DNA of 64,000 nt, from NCBI RefSeq assembly GCF_006494815.1, contig NZ_CP041091.1, positions 3,920,501-3,984,500 on the forward strand, read 5' to 3'. A program made the translations under genes and the position numbers. The notes beneath the pieces were generated by a model. The model saw only the letters and a list, made by a program, of their open reading frames with translations. It was not told the DNA's origin and did no database searches. Positions 1 through 11,358 of this stretch are shown one piece after another. The DNA is from Nocardioides sambongensis. Its GTDB lineage: Bacteria > Actinomycetota > Actinomycetes > Propionibacteriales > Nocardioidaceae. Every line of letters starts with the position of its first letter. Positions within the stretch are counted from its first letter, which is position 1.

Positions 1-1407
<1,407 letters not shown>

Positions 1408-1464
1408 ACCGACCCGCGGTGATCCCGCCGCAGTGATCGAAACGGCGCAGTCGTGTGCCTGAGA

Positions 1465-1503
1465 CGTCGACCCGGTCCCTCGGGGCCGGGTCGACGCGTT
1501 TTT
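1465..1503 (+). terminator. Intrinsic terminator after clpC
   Basis: Perfect 11-bp stem, CGTCGACCCGG pairing with CCGGGTCGACG around a 10-nt loop, followed after CG by five T residues. It sits 58 bases past the clpC stop codon and before the next gene on the same strand, so clpC is probably the last gene of its transcript. Confidence 0.9.
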
Positions 1504-1629
1504 CCTGACCGGTCGGCACGGCGCGGGGCGGAGACGACGGGTCCCGTCCACCGGGATGGGTCGACGGTGGCGGGGGTCACGGCTCCACGCTCGGCGGAGT
1601 CAGCCCGTCCCGACCTTCGGAGGACCAAC

Positions 1630-2346
1630 GTGAAACGCCGTGCCCGTCTTCTCTCCGCCGCTGTCGCCGCCGTGGCGGTCGTCGCGATCGCCCCCTTGAC
1701 CGACGGTGGTGAAGCTGCCGCCAAGCCCCGGCCCGACCACGGCCGGGGCTACGACGTCCTCTTCGTGCGCCACGCGCACACCAATTACCCGCAGCCCGAG
1801 CAGGAGCTCTCCGCGCGGGGCATCGCCGAAGCCGACGCGCTCACCGAACGACTCGCCGACGTGCCGCTCGACGCGGTCTACACCTCGATGATGGTGCGCT
1901 CGTTCCAGACCGGCGACGGTGTCGCGGCCGACCACGACCTCCCCGTCACGGCCGACGAGGACCTCAGCGAGGTCGCCCTCGACGTCTCGGACGTTCCGCC
2001 CGCCCAGCAGGCGGAGCGCTACCTGGGGATCATCTCGGCCTGGGTGCACGGCGAGGACCGGGACCAGGCCTACGGCGAGAGCTATCAGCAGGTCGAGCAC
2101 CGGTGGAACGACTGGTGGCGCGGCTTCGTCCGCGAGCACCGTGGCGACGACGGCACCGCGATGGTGGTCGCTCACGGGGGCATCTACTCCCTGATGCTGC
2201 CGGAGACCTGCGCCAACACCGTCGACCCGGACTTCGTGATGGCCAACCAGCTCGACAACACCGGGATGGTGCGCGCGCGGCTGCAGCCCAACGGTCGGCT
2301 CACCTGCACGGAGTGGAACGGGGTCCCGATCCCGGGCGCACCCTGA
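1630..2346 (+). CDS. Secreted histidine phosphatase family protein
   Basis: Branch of the histidine phosphatase (phosphoglycerate mutase-like) superfamily, about 238 residues. The GTG at 1630 is chosen because a CGGAGGA ribosome site lies 7 bases upstream and because it gives a clean signal peptide: MKRRARLL, then an Ala/Val-rich core ending near EAAAKP. The phosphohistidine motif is VRHAHTNY (usual form RHGxT, so Gly is replaced by Ala). The second catalytic histidine is in MVVAHGGIYSLM. An exported phosphomonoesterase is the likely role; the substrate cannot be told. It converges on mutY with only 29 bases between the stop codons. The frame stays open further upstream, but that part overlaps the clpC terminator. 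Confidence 0.8.
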   Translation: MKRRARLLSAAVAAVAVVAIAPLTDGGEAAAKPRPDHGRGYDVLFVRHAHTNYPQPEQELSARGIAEADALTERLADVPLDAVYTSMMVRSFQTGDGVAADHDLPVTADEDLSEVALDVSDVPPAQQAERYLGIISAWVHGEDRDQAYGESYQQVEHRWNDWWRGFVREHRGDDGTAMVVAHGGIYSLMLPETCANTVDPDFVMANQLDNTGMVRARLQPNGRLTCTEWNGVPIPGAP

Positions 2347-2375
2347 GCTGAACGCTGAGTCGGCGACCGCCTGCG

Positions 2376-3242
2376 TCAGGGGAGTGCGTAGCGGTCGCCC
2401 TCAGCGACCACCAGCCCGTCAGCCAGCAGCGAGTCCAGCGCCCGGGCGCGCTGCACCGGCTCGTCCCACGCCGCGTCCAGCTGGGCGCGACCGACCGAGC
2501 CGGGTGCGTCCCGCAGCACCGCCAGCAGCCGCCCGCGGCACTGGCGGTCGGTGCCGGCATAGTCCTGCACCGGCCGCGGTGGCCCCTGGTACGGCGGCTT
2601 CCCGGCCGCCCGCCACGCGCAGTGCTCCCGCACGGGGCAGTCCTCGCAGCGTGGGCGGTCCGCGGTGCACACCAGCGCACCGAGCTCCATCACGGCCACC
2701 GACCAGGTCGCGGCCGTGGGTGGGTCGAGGGGCAGCAGATCGGTGGCGAGGACACGCTCGGCCTTGGTCACCGACCGGGCCGGGAACTCCACGCCGGAGA
2801 CCAGCCGGGCGAGGACCCGCCGGACGTTCGTGTCCAGCACCACGTGGCGGCGGCCGTGGGCGAAGGTCGCGATCGCCGCCGCAGTGTAGTCGCCGACCCC
2901 GGGCAGGGTGCGCAGCGTCGGGTAGTCGTCGGGCACCGCGTCCCCGTGCTCGTCGCGGATCGTGGTCGCCGCGGCGTGCAGCCGCAGGGCGCGCCGTGGG
3001 TAGCCGAGGCGGCCCCAGGCGCGCACCGCCTCGCCGGCCGGCTCGTCGGCCAGTGCGGCCGGGGTCGGCCAGCGCTCCAACCAGGCAGCGTGCACCGGCA
3101 GCACCCGGCGGACCGGGGTCTGCTGCAGCATGAACTCCGAGACCATCACCGACCACGCCGACGCCGCGGGGCGGCGCCACGGCAGGTCGCGGGCGTTCTC
3201 GTCGTACCAGCGCAGGATCGGGTGGACCAGGGGCGAGCTCAT
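2376..3242 (-). CDS. mutY: A/G-specific adenine DNA glycosylase MutY
   Basis: Base-excision repair enzyme that removes adenine mispaired with 8-oxoguanine. About 288 residues. The helix-hairpin-helix/GPD core is present (LPGVGDYTAAAIATFAHG, then the catalytic Asp in VLDTNVRRVLARL). The [4Fe-4S] ligands follow the family spacing exactly, C-x6-C-x2-C-x5-C in CTADRPRCEDCPVREHC. The N-terminal helix LRWYDENARDLPWR is typical. The ATG at 3242 (MSSPLVHPIL) is preferred; an in-frame ATG at 3269 would add nine residues not seen in the family. The C-terminal NUDIX-like 8-oxoG recognition domain of E. coli MutY is absent or strongly shortened, as in several actinobacterial MutY proteins. Confidence 0.93.
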   Translation of the reverse strand: MSSPLVHPILRWYDENARDLPWRRPAASAWSVMVSEFMLQQTPVRRVLPVHAAWLERWPTPAALADEPAGEAVRAWGRLGYPRRALRLHAAATTIRDEHGDAVPDDYPTLRTLPGVGDYTAAAIATFAHGRRHVVLDTNVRRVLARLVSGVEFPARSVTKAERVLATDLLPLDPPTAATWSVAVMELGALVCTADRPRCEDCPVREHCAWRAAGKPPYQGPPRPVQDYAGTDRQCRGRLLAVLRDAPGSVGRAQLDAAWDEPVQRARALDSLLADGLVVAEGDRYALP

Positions 3243-3324
3243 CGCGGTCATTGTCACCGGTGGTGGCAACCATCACCTGAGGGGGTCCGCGGCGAGGGAC
3301 CACCGATCCGGCCGGCCAGGTGGC

Positions 3325-3330
3325 TAGCGT
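3325..3330 (+). promoter_or_regulatory. -10-like box for a leaderless transcript
   Basis: TAGCGT fits TANNNT and ends 7 bases before the ATG at 3338. No Shine-Dalgarno sequence is seen in between, so transcription probably starts at or very near the start codon. Confidence 0.5.
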
Positions 3331-3337
3331 TCGCTGC

Positions 3338-4230
3338 ATGTCCTCGCGCCGCCCGCTGACCCGGGGCCCGCTCCCGCCTGAGGTCTACTGGCGGCGACGG
3401 TTCTTCGTGGTCGCGCTCGCCCTCACCCTGATCTTCGTGATCGGCAGTGCCCTCAGCGGAGGCAACGACGCCCGCGACGAGGAGCCGGCGGCGCAGCAGG
3501 CGGCAGCCCCCAGCCCACCAGCACGGTCACCGTCGGGCAGCAGAAGGGGCGCAAGCGCAAGCAGCGCACCACCGGGCCGGTGCAGGGCCCGCAGGCTCCC
3601 TCCACCGAGCTGGTGGAGCCCGAGGGCCGCTGTGCGAGCTCGGACGTGGTGGTGACCCCGCTCGTCGAGGAGGCCGTCGGGGGCCAGGACGTCACCATCG
3701 GTCTGCAGCTGCAGACCCGCGAGGCGGCGGCCTGCACCTGGAAGGTCAGCCGCAACAGCGTGGCCGTCAAGATCCTCGACGGCAGCACCGAGGTCTGGAC
3801 CAGCCGGCAGTGCCCGGGTGCACTGCCCGAGGAGTCCGTCGTGGTGCGCTGGGCGGTCGCGACCGTGGTCGAGATGACCTGGGCGGACGCGCGGGAGTCC
3901 GACCGTGAGTGCTCGGGCCAGGCCGGTTGGGCGATGCCCGGCGACTACACCGTCATCGCCGCGGCACTGGGCGGGGAGCCGAGCGAGACGACCTTCGACC
4001 TGATCGCTCCGGCCGAGGCGACCGCTGACGCGACCGGTGACGCGAGCGGTGGGGCGAGCGAGCCCGCTGCGCCGGGCACGAAGCGCACGCGGGAGTCCGG
4101 TCCGGAGCCGACGGACGACTCCAGCGACGACTCCAGCGGGTCGGCCGACCCGGCGCCCGACCGATCCCCGAGGACGAGGTCGACGCAGCAGCGCCCGGGG
4201 GACGACGGGGAGACCGAGCCCCGCCGCTGA
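3338..4230 (+). CDS. Membrane-anchored protein of unknown function (apparent frameshift at 3507-3511)
   Basis: Not recognised as a named family. The start ATG 3338 gives [21 protein letters not shown] followed by one transmembrane segment ([20 protein letters not shown]), with the rest likely outside the membrane. The frame breaks at CCCCC 3507-3511; one extra C joins it to the next frame, which reads [20 protein letters not shown], a basic linker. A folded domain of about 130 residues follows, with four Cys (RCASSD, AACTWK, RQCPGA, RECSGQ) that could form disulfides, then a long Ala/Asp/Ser-rich tail. Repaired length is about 297 residues. It converges on disA. The Cys pattern and exposed topology suggest a cell-surface protein; function unknown. 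Confidence 0.7.
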
Positions 4231-4278
4231 CCGAGCGCGCCCCGACTGCCCGGCGGACCGAACGGCGGCGAGCGAACC

Positions 4279-5357
4279 TCAGACGTAGCGCTCGAGGATG
4301 GTCGACTCCGCGAGCCGGCTGAGGCCCTCGCGGACGCTGCGGGCACGCAGCTCGCCGACGCCCTCCACGGCCTGCAGGTCGTCGATGCCGGCGGAGAGCA
4401 GCTTCTGCAGGGTGCCGAAGTGGTCGACCAGACCCTCCACCACGCTGGGGGCAGGCGCGGCACCTTGGTGAGCAGGCGATATCCCCGGGGGGCGACGGCA
4501 CCGTCGAGGTGCTCTCCGCTGCCGATGCCCAGCACCCGGGCCACCGAGGCCGGGTCGACGAGTTCGGTCGCCGACAGCTGCTCCAGGGTGGCCAGCTGGT
4601 TGGAGGGGTCGCGGCTGCGCTTGCGTGAGGGCACGTAGTCGCGGATCACCAGCTCGCGCTCGGTGTCGACCCCGGTGACCAGCTCCTCCAGCTGCAGCGA
4701 GAGGAGGCGACCGTCGGTGCCGAGCTCGAGCACGTAGTCCTCGATCTCGCGCGCGATCCGGGTCACCATCTCCAGGCGCTGGGCCACCACGGCGACGTCG
4801 CGCACCGTGACCAGGTCCTCGATCTCCAGGGCGGAGAGGGTGCTGGAGACCTCGTCGAGCCGGAGCTTGTAGCGCTCCAGGGTGGCCAGGGCCTGGTTGG
4901 CGCGGGAGAGGATCTGACCGGAGTCCTCCAGCACGTGGCGGGTCGCCCCGACGTAGGCGGCGATGATCTGCATCGACTGGGAGACCGAGATGACCGGGAA
5001 CCCGGTCTGCTTGGCCACCCGGTCCGCGGTGCGGTGGCGGGTGCCGGTCTCCTCGGTCACGATCGACTGGTCCGGCATCAGGTGCACCGCAGCGCGGATG
5101 ATCCGGGTCCGTTCGGGGTCCACGATCACGGCGCCGTCCATCTTGGCCAGCTCGCGCAGCCCGGTGGCGGTGAACGGCACGTCCAGCTCGAACCCACCGG
5201 TGGAGATCTGTTCGACGACGCCGTCGTGACCGAGCACGATCAGGGCGCCGGTGCGGCCGCGCAGGATGCGCTCGAGCCCGTCGCGCAACGGGGTGCCGGG
5301 CGCGATGAACGCCAAGGTCTCGCGTAGGTGGAGGTCCCCGCTGCGCTCGCTGGCCAC
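4279..5357 (-). CDS. disA: DNA integrity scanning diadenylate cyclase DisA (apparent frameshift at 4447-4451)
   Basis: Makes c-di-AMP from two ATP and scans DNA for branched structures. The repaired length of about 359 residues equals the family norm. The N-terminal DAC domain shows the DGA ([10 protein letters not shown]) and RHR-type ([10 protein letters not shown]) signature motifs. The middle is a helical spine, and the C-terminal helix-hairpin-helix domain is in [22 protein letters not shown]. The frame breaks after LLTKVPRLP: the plus strand has GGGGG at 4447-4451, and a sixth G restores [21 protein letters not shown] loss of the HhH domain in an otherwise intact DisA is less likely than a base-calling error. 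It lies 75 bases downstream of radA on the same strand, the usual radA-disA pair. Confidence 0.94.
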
Positions 5358-5432
5358 GCTGTCTCCCTAACCCCAAGAATGTGCTGCGCTCACACTAGAG
5401 GATCAGACCCGAGCGCTGCGCGGATGAGACGC

Positions 5433-6889
5433 TCAGAACGGCGCCTCGTCACCGCCCTCGAGCAGCTCCAACGACTGCGTGCTCCGCCGCCGCAGGCCCA
5501 GCATCCGCAGGGCGGACAGCACGTCGGGCGCCTCGATGATCTTCATCCCGTCCACGGTGCGCTCCACCTGGGGCCGGGTCAGCGACGTCTTGTGCGGCTC
5601 GGCGGGCACCACCGCCATCGCGAAGCCGAGCCGTGCCGCCTCGGCCAGCCGCTGCGGCAGGTCACGCACCCGGCGGAGCTCGCCGGAGAGCCCGATCTCG
5701 CCGAGCGCGACCACACCGTAGGGCGGCGGGGTGAGCAGGTGGGCCGAGGCGACGGAGATCGCCACCGCGAGATCGCTGCCCGGGTCGGTGAGCCGCGCGC
5801 CGCCCACGGTGGAGGCGAACACGTCGTGCTTGTGCAGCGAGATCCCGCAGTACTGCTGGAGCACCGCCAGCACCATCGCCAACCGGGAGCCGTCGATGCC
5901 GGAGGTGGTCCGGCGCGGCCGCTCGAGCGGGGAGTGGGTGGCCAGCGCCTGCACCTCGGCGAGCAACGGACGCCGGCCCTCCATGGTCACCGCCACGCAG
6001 GCTCCGGCGACGCGGCCGTGGTGTCGCTCGGTGAAGATGCCCGTCGGATCGTCCACCGCCGTGATGCCCTGGGGACCGAGGTCGAAGCAGCCGACCTCGT
6101 CGACCGGTCCGAACCGGTTCTTGATCGCGCGCACCATCCGGAACCGGGAGTTGCGGTCGCCCTCGAAGTGGAGCACCACGTCGACGAGGTGCTCGAGCAC
6201 CCGGGGCCCGGCGATCGAGCCGTCCTTGGTGACGTGCCCGACCAGCACCACCGTGATGTCGCGGGTCTTGGCCACCCGGACCAGGGCCTGGGCGACCTCT
6301 TTCACCTGGGTGACGCCACCCGGCACGCCGTCCACCCCGGGGGCGCCGATCGTCTGCACGGAGTCGACGACGAGCAGCTGTGGCCGCACCTGCTCGACGT
6401 GGGTGAGCACCGCGCCGAGGTCGGTCTCGGCCGCGAGGTAGAGCTCGTCGTGCACGGCATCGGTCCGGTCGGCGCGCAGCCGCACCTGGGAGGCGGACTC
6501 CTCCCCGGTCACGTAGAGCGTGCGCTGCCCGCGTGCCGCGGTCCGGGCGGCGACCTCGAGCAGCAGCGTCGACTTGCCGACACCCGGCTCGCCGGCCAGC
6601 AGCACCGCGGCGCCGGGCACCAGCCCGCCACCGAGCACCCGGTCCAGCTCGGGCACGCCCGAGCCGGTGTGCAGGGCCTGCTCGGCGGAGACCTTCCCGA
6701 TCGGCACCGCGGGCGCGGTCACGGCGGTGGCCGTCGTACGGGAGGCGGTGGCGGTGGCCGCGGGGCGGTCTCGGCGACCGAGCCCCACGCCTGGCACTCG
6801 GCGCAGCGGCCGACCCACTTCGCCGTGGTCCACCCGCACTCGCTGCAGCGGTAGGACGACCGTGGAGGGCGGACGCGGGAGGATGCCAT
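5433..6889 (-). CDS. radA: DNA repair protein RadA (apparent frameshift at 6762-6765)
   Basis: RecA-like, Lon-like ATPase that drives branch migration in recombination. The N-terminal zinc finger is intact from ATG 6889 ([20 protein letters not shown], then CAEC). The ATPase carries Walker A GEPGVGKS, Walker B LLVVDSVQ and the RadA-specific KNRFG motif ([17 protein letters not shown]), and a Lon-protease-like C-terminal domain follows. The finger and the ATPase are in different frames: one more G in the GGGG at 6762-6765 gives [16 protein letters not shown] and joins them. Repaired length is about 485 residues, normal for RadA. A longer in-frame start at 6980 skips the zinc finger and is rejected. 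It is divergent from the LacI gene across a 167-bp promoter region. Confidence 0.94.
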
Positions 6890-7056
6890 GGCAGCGACCG
6901 TAGGCCAGCGGTCCGACACAGCCGCACACCGCCCGGCGAGAGCGCGCGCCGCCCGTCGGCGGCCGGGGTGCAAGAATCACCGCCTACCGGTCGGTGGCCG
7001 GGACATGTCGACCTGCCGTGTCGCAGGTGCTCGGTGTCGAGAGAGGGAGGTGCGTG

Positions 7057-8117
7057 ATGGCGACTGCTCCGCAGGCGCCCACCCTGGCCGACGTCGCCCG
7101 CCGCGCGGGCGTCTCCCGGCAGACGGTCTCCAACGCGGTCAACAACCCGTCGCTGCTGCGGGAGGACACCCTCTCCAGGGTCCAGGCCGCGATCGACGAG
7201 CTCGGCTACGTGCCGAACCGCGCGGCCCGCAACCTGCGCACCGGCACCACGCGCCTGGTCGGGCTGCGCTACACCGCGACCCCGGAGGGCACCGCGAACA
7301 CCGCGATGGACCGGTTCGTGAGGGCGCTGGTCGCCGCGGCCCGCGATGCCGGCTACCACCTGATGCTGGTCGCCGACGGCGACGACGGCAGCGCGACCCC
7401 CGACCCGATCAAGGGGTACGACGACCTCCTCCGCTCCACCGCCGTGGACGCGTTCGTGGTGACCGAGACCTTCCTGGACCGGCCGCAGACCGCCTGGCTC
7501 ACCCAGCGACGCGCCCCGTTCGTCGCCTTCGGCCGCCCGTGGGGGAGCCCGAGGCCCGGCACTCCTGGGTCGACGTCGACGGCGCGGCCGGGGTGCGAGC
7601 GGCCACCGAGCACCTGATCGCCCGCGGCCACCAGCGCATCTGGTGGCTCGGCTGGTCGCCGAGCAACCGGGTCGACGCCGACCGGCGCTCCGGCTGGGAG
7701 CAGGCGATGCGGGCGGCCGGCCTGCCCACCGACGGTCTGGTCGCCTCCTCGATGGACACCGTGGAGGCCGCCACCGAGGCCGCCGGTGCCTTCCTGGACG
7801 CCGCCGGTGACCGGCCGGACGCGGTGGTCTGCGCCACCGACACCCTCGGCATCGGCGTGCTGCACGCCCTGGTGGCGCGCGGGCTGCGGGCCGGCACCGA
7901 CGTCGGGGTGGTCGGCTTCGACGACTCCACCGCCGCCCAGATCGTGCCGCCCGGGCTGACCTCGGTGCGGGCACCGCTGGAGGAGGTGGCCACCGAGGTG
8001 ATCACCGCGCTGCAGCGGCTCCTCGGCCCCGACGACGCGGAGCCGACCGGGGTGCTGCTCACCCCGCGTCTGGTGGTGCGTGGATCGACCGACCCTTCGG
8101 ACGGTCCGTTCCTCTGA
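7057..8117 (+). CDS. LacI-family transcriptional regulator (apparent frameshift at 7541-7545)
   Basis: Sugar-responsive repressor type. The N-terminal HTH is textbook LacI: TLADVARRAGVSRQTVSNAV, then the hinge helix region RAARNLRTG. The periplasmic-binding-protein-like ligand domain follows, including DAVVCATDTLGIGVLHAL and GVVGFDDSTAAQIVPPGLTS. The frame breaks at GGGGG 7541-7545; a sixth G restores FGRPWGEPEARHSWVDVDG, as expected at this point of the fold. Repaired length is about 353 residues. ATG 7057 follows GAGAGGGAGG; a GTG three bases earlier is also possible. No sugar transport or catabolic operon adjoins it, so the target genes are unknown. The upstream palindrome-like stretch around ACCGGT (6985-7002) could be an autoregulatory site. 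Confidence 0.88.
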
Positions 8118-8160
8118 GGCCCGGCGGTGCCCGGCGGGGGTCGGTCTGGTCGGTCCGCTC

Positions 8161-8859
8161 TCAGAACTGCTTCGACCAGAGGTTGACCGCGTAGTCGACC
8201 TCCACGCCACGGTGCTCGGCGAGCACCCGCTCGGCCACCTGCGGGGTGAACTCGATCCGCACCACCGCCTCGAGGTCGGCGCGGGAGGCGAACCGCCAAC
8301 CCATGTCGACCCGGTCCAGCTCCCAGCCGCGTGCGGTGAAGAAGCGCTCGACGACCGCCGGCTCGGGGAGGTCGGGGTAGCCGCTGCGGAACCAGCCGCC
8401 GAAGGTCGAGCGGGACGCGTCGTTGTCGATGATCAGCGCGGTGCCGCCGCGTCGTACCACCCGGTCGAGCTCGGCCAGGCCCGGCTCGCAGCCGGGACCG
8501 AAGAAGTAGGCCCACCGGGCGTGGCTGACGTCGACGGAGGCGTCCGGGAGCGGGATCTGCTGGGCGGTGCCGAGCAGGGGCCGCACCCCCGCGAGCCTCC
8601 GGGTACGGCGCTGCGCCAGCCGCAACAGCCCGGGGTGGGGCTCCACGCCGACCACCTCGGCGGCGTCCTCGGCGAACCGGGGCAGGTGGTAGCCCGAGCC
8701 GCAGCCCAGGTCGAGCACGGTGCGTCCGGCCCAGGCGCGGGGGCCGCACCGCTCGCGCATCAGCGACCAGAGACGGCCGTTCGGGTCGGCGGCGGCGTTC
8801 TCGATCTCGTAGGTGGCGGTGTGCTGCCAGATGTTGGGGCTGGGGATCGCCCCGCGCAA
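8161..8859 (-). CDS. Class I SAM-dependent methyltransferase
   Basis: About 232 residues. The AdoMet-binding motif I is VLDLGCGSGYHLPRF and motif II is VVGVEPHPG; motif IV/post-I is PLPDASVDVSHARWAYFFG. The N-terminal stretch PSPNIWQHTATYEIEN is typical of small-molecule methyltransferases of this fold. The substrate cannot be assigned. It starts 22 bases after the glyoxalase-like gene on the same strand, so the two are probably co-transcribed. Confidence 0.85.
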   Translation of the reverse strand: MRGAIPSPNIWQHTATYEIENAAADPNGRLWSLMRERCGPRAWAGRTVLDLGCGSGYHLPRFAEDAAEVVGVEPHPGLLRLAQRRTRRLAGVRPLLGTAQQIPLPDASVDVSHARWAYFFGPGCEPGLAELDRVVRRGGTALIIDNDASRSTFGGWFRSGYPDLPEPAVVERFFTARGWELDRVDMGWRFASRADLEAVVRIEFTPQVAERVLAEHRGVEVDYAVNLWSKQF

Positions 8860-8881
8860 CGGCCGGCCGGTCAGCGCGGAC

Positions 8882-9520
8882 TCAGATCCGGACCAGACCG
8901 TCGGGGGTCTGCAGCTGGGCGGCCAGGATGCCGGGCGTGCCGTGCGGTGCGACCCACTCGACCTTGACGTCCTCCAGGGGAGCCTCGACGGACTCGCCCA
9001 GCCACTCGCTGACCCGCAGCGGGTCCCCGGCGATCTCGATGCCGGCGAGGGAGTAGGCGGCGTCGGCGCCCGAGGAGGGGTGCAGGTCGTCGGCGGACTC
9101 CCACTGCACGAAGAACGGCAGCTGCGGGTCGGCGATCAGGCCGTTGACGCCGATCTGCTTCCAGGACAGCTCGGTGCCGTCGGGACGGTGCCGGTGACCG
9201 GCGACCGCGGAGCGGCCGAGCCGGGCCTCCAGGGGCGCGATGTCGGGAACGGCCACGACCCAGCCGAGCCAGCCGCCGCCGAGCGCGGACCGGGCCTTGA
9301 CCGCTTGGCCGAACGGGGCCTTGTCCGAGGCCGGGTGGTCCAGCGCCTCGACGACCTCGATGTAGGTCGCGTCGGCGAGCGGGAGGATCATGTTCCGGGT
9401 GCCGAACCGGGGGTGGATACCGCCGTCGACGAACTCCCTCCCCACTGCTGCGCCGAGGCGCTCGGCCGAGGCGATGAGTCCATCCGGGCCTGCCGCGTAG
9501 GAGAGATGATCGAGGCGCAT
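8882..9520 (-). CDS. Glyoxalase-like (VOC) domain protein
   Basis: About 212 residues starting MRLDHLSYAAGPDGL. The opening beta-strand HLSY and the FGTRNMILPL...YIEVVEAL block match the Glyoxalase_3-like branch of the VOC fold. A second half-domain covers the part from WLGWVVAVPDI to HPSSGADAAYSLAGIEIAGD. VOC proteins bind a metal and act on diverse small molecules; no specific reaction can be assigned here. It lies directly upstream of the methyltransferase gene. Confidence 0.7.
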   Translation of the reverse strand: MRLDHLSYAAGPDGLIASAERLGAAVGREFVDGGIHPRFGTRNMILPLADATYIEVVEALDHPASDKAPFGQAVKARSALGGGWLGWVVAVPDIAPLEARLGRSAVAGHRHRPDGTELSWKQIGVNGLIADPQLPFFVQWESADDLHPSSGADAAYSLAGIEIAGDPLRVSEWLGESVEAPLEDVKVEWVAPHGTPGILAAQLQTPDGLVRI

Positions 9521-9597
9521 GCCCTCATTCTCAGCATGCGCTCAGGAGCCCGTTCAGCCGGGGTCGGAGTCTCTTGATGTCGAGAGGTGAGCCGGAG

Positions 9598-9621
9598 CCC
9601 GCCTCACCGCGGTGAGGCGGG
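9598..9621 (-). terminator. 24-bp perfect palindrome spanning the Rv0495c-like stop codon
   Basis: CCCGCCTCACCG followed by its exact complement CGGTGAGGCGGG. The minus-strand stop codon (plus-strand TCA 9604-9606) lies inside the left arm. A GC-only hairpin at a gene end is likely a transcription terminator or RNA stabiliser, though no T-run follows. Confidence 0.5.
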
Positions 9622-10379
9622 GTGCAGCGCCAGGGCCGACCGGGAGCGCAGGTGCGCCTCGCAGCGCAGCGCGAGCTCGTCGTAGGCGGACTGACCGATC
9701 AGTGCGATCAGCTCGGGACGGTTGGTGATGTAGACCGGCTCCATCCCCACGTGGGCCTCGGTGTTGCCCGAGCAGTACCAGTCCAGGTCGTGGCCGCCGG
9801 GTCCCCAGCCGCGTCGGTCGTACTCGCCGATGCCGACCTCCGTGTACGACGTGCCGTCCGGCCGCTCCACGGTGCGGAAGGTGCGCCGGATGGGGAGCTG
9901 CCAGCAGACGTCGGGCTTGGTCTCCAGCGGCTCGCGTCCCTGCTCGAGGGCCAGCCCGTGCAGTGCGCAGCCGGCACCGCCGCCGCCGCTCTCGGGTGCG
10001 AAGTCGGCGCGGTTGTGGAAGATGCAGCCGCGCTGGCCGTCGACCTCGATCGCCAGGGTCTTGCGCTCGCCGTCCTCGTCGGTCTCGATCCAGTCCCGCT
10101 TGCGCACCTTGCGGCCGGGGTGGAACTGCCACTGCTCGGGGTGAGCTCGGCGACGAAGCCGGCCACGCGCCGCTCGTCCTCGGCGTCGGCGAAGTGGGCG
10201 CCGAGGGTGCAGCAGCCGGTGTCCGGGGAGTCGGCGTAGATGCCCTGGCAGCCGGAGCCGAAGATGCAGGTGTAGGCGGAGGTGAGCCAGGTGAGGTCGC
10301 AGCGCAGCACCTCGGTCTCGTCGTCGGGATTGACGAACTCGACGTAGGCGCGGGGGAAATCCAGGTCGACCTCGGGCAC
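9604..10379 (-). CDS. Conserved cysteine-rich protein, Rv0495c-like (apparent frameshift at 10138-10141)
   Basis: Conserved actinobacterial protein of unknown function, matched to M. tuberculosis Rv0495c mainly by its position divergent from the ppx gene. The N-terminus [20 protein letters not shown] leads into a Cys-rich block ([26 protein letters not shown]). More Cys follow in GCIFHN, GCALHG, VCWQL and WYCSGN, suggesting a bound metal or iron-sulfur cluster. GGGG at 10138-10141 lacks one G; its repair gives [20 protein letters not shown]. Repaired length is about 258 residues. Its shared promoter region with ppx is only 40 bp. Confidence 0.72.
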
Positions 10380-10407
10380 ACCGCCAATCTACGCACCCGC
10401 CGGCGAG

Positions 10408-10413
10408 TACCGT
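10408..10413 (+). promoter_or_regulatory. -10-like box for a leaderless ppx transcript
   Basis: TACCGT ends 6 bases before the ppx ATG at 10420, with no ribosome-binding site in between. It lies in the 40-bp divergent region shared with the Rv0495c-like gene. Confidence 0.45.
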
Positions 10414-10419
10414 GGTCGC

Positions 10420-11358
10420 ATGCGTCTGGGTGTCCTCGACATCGGCTCCAACACCGGCCATCTGCTGGTGGTCGACGCGCACCAAGGTGCCGCGCCGCTG
10501 CCGGCGTTCTCCCACAAGCAACCGCTGCGCCTCGCCGAGCACCTCGACGAGAACGGCGAGGTGAACCCCGGCGGCATCGACGCGCTGGCCGCCTTCACCG
10601 CCGACGCGCTGGCCGTGGCCGAGGAGAAGGGGTGCGAGGAGCTGCTGCCGTTCGCCACCTCGGCGGTGCGCGACTCGGCCAACTCCGACGAGGTCCTGGC
10701 GGTGGTGCGCGAGCGCACCGGCGTCGACATCGAGGTCCTGCCCGGCGAGGACGAGGCCCGGCTGACCTTCCTCGCCGTACGCCGCTGGTTCGGCTGGTCG
10801 GCCGGACGGCTCATCGTCTTCGACATCGGCGGCGGGTCGCTCGAGATCGCGGCCGGTCCCGACGAGCTCCCCGACATCGCCCAGTCGCTGCCGCTGGGCG
10901 CCGCCCGGTTGGCGGCGTCGCTGGCGGCGGAGGTGACCGACCCGGACGCCCTGCGCCGGGTGCGCAAGGAGATCCGCGCCTCGATCGCCCGCGACGCCGG
11001 CCAGGTGCTGCGCGCGGGCGCCACCCACCGCGCCGCCGCCACATCCAAGACGTTCCGCTCGTTGGCCCGGATCTGCGGCGCTGCGCCGTCGGCCGACGGG
11101 CCGCTGGCCCCGCGGGCGTTGCCGCTGACCGACCTGCGGGAGTGGATCCCCAAGCTGGCCACGATGACCCTCGCCGAGCTCTCCGACCTGCCGGGCGTCT
11201 CGCCCAACCGGGCGCACCAGATCGTGCCGGGCGCGCTGGTGGCGGAGGCCTGCATGGACATCTTCGACGAGGACCGCCTGGAGATCTGTCCGTGGGCCCT
11301 GCGCGAGGGCGTCATCCTGGAGCGCATCGACAAGCTGGGGCCGGCCGAGCCGTCGTGA
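10420..11358 (+). CDS. ppx: Ppx/GppA-family exopolyphosphatase
   Basis: Hydrolyses terminal phosphate from polyphosphate and/or (p)ppGpp. About 312 residues, the short actinobacterial Ppx1 form. The ASKHA ATPase-fold motifs are visible: phosphate 1 [19 protein letters not shown], the catalytic-acid region [19 protein letters not shown], and phosphate 2 [13 protein letters not shown]. The C-terminal HD-like domain of E. coli Ppx is missing, as usual in this group. The stop overlaps the GTG start of the next gene (GTGA at 11355-11358), so translation is coupled. Confidence 0.9.
   Translation: MRLGVLDIGSNTGHLLVVDAHQGAAPLPAFSHKQPLRLAEHLDENGEVNPGGIDALAAFTADALAVAEEKGCEELLPFATSAVRDSANSDEVLAVVRERTGVDIEVLPGEDEARLTFLAVRRWFGWSAGRLIVFDIGGGSLEIAAGPDELPDIAQSLPLGAARLAASLAAEVTDPDALRRVRKEIRASIARDAGQVLRAGATHRAAATSKTFRSLARICGAAPSADGPLAPRALPLTDLREWIPKLATMTLAELSDLPGVSPNRAHQIVPGALVAEACMDIFDEDRLEICPWALREGVILERIDKLGPAEPS

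Noticed and set aside
6985..7002. Palindrome-like stretch around ACCGGT as the LacI operator
   Set aside because: Only the central six bases are truly symmetrical; kept as a note in the LacI entry, not as a separate feature.
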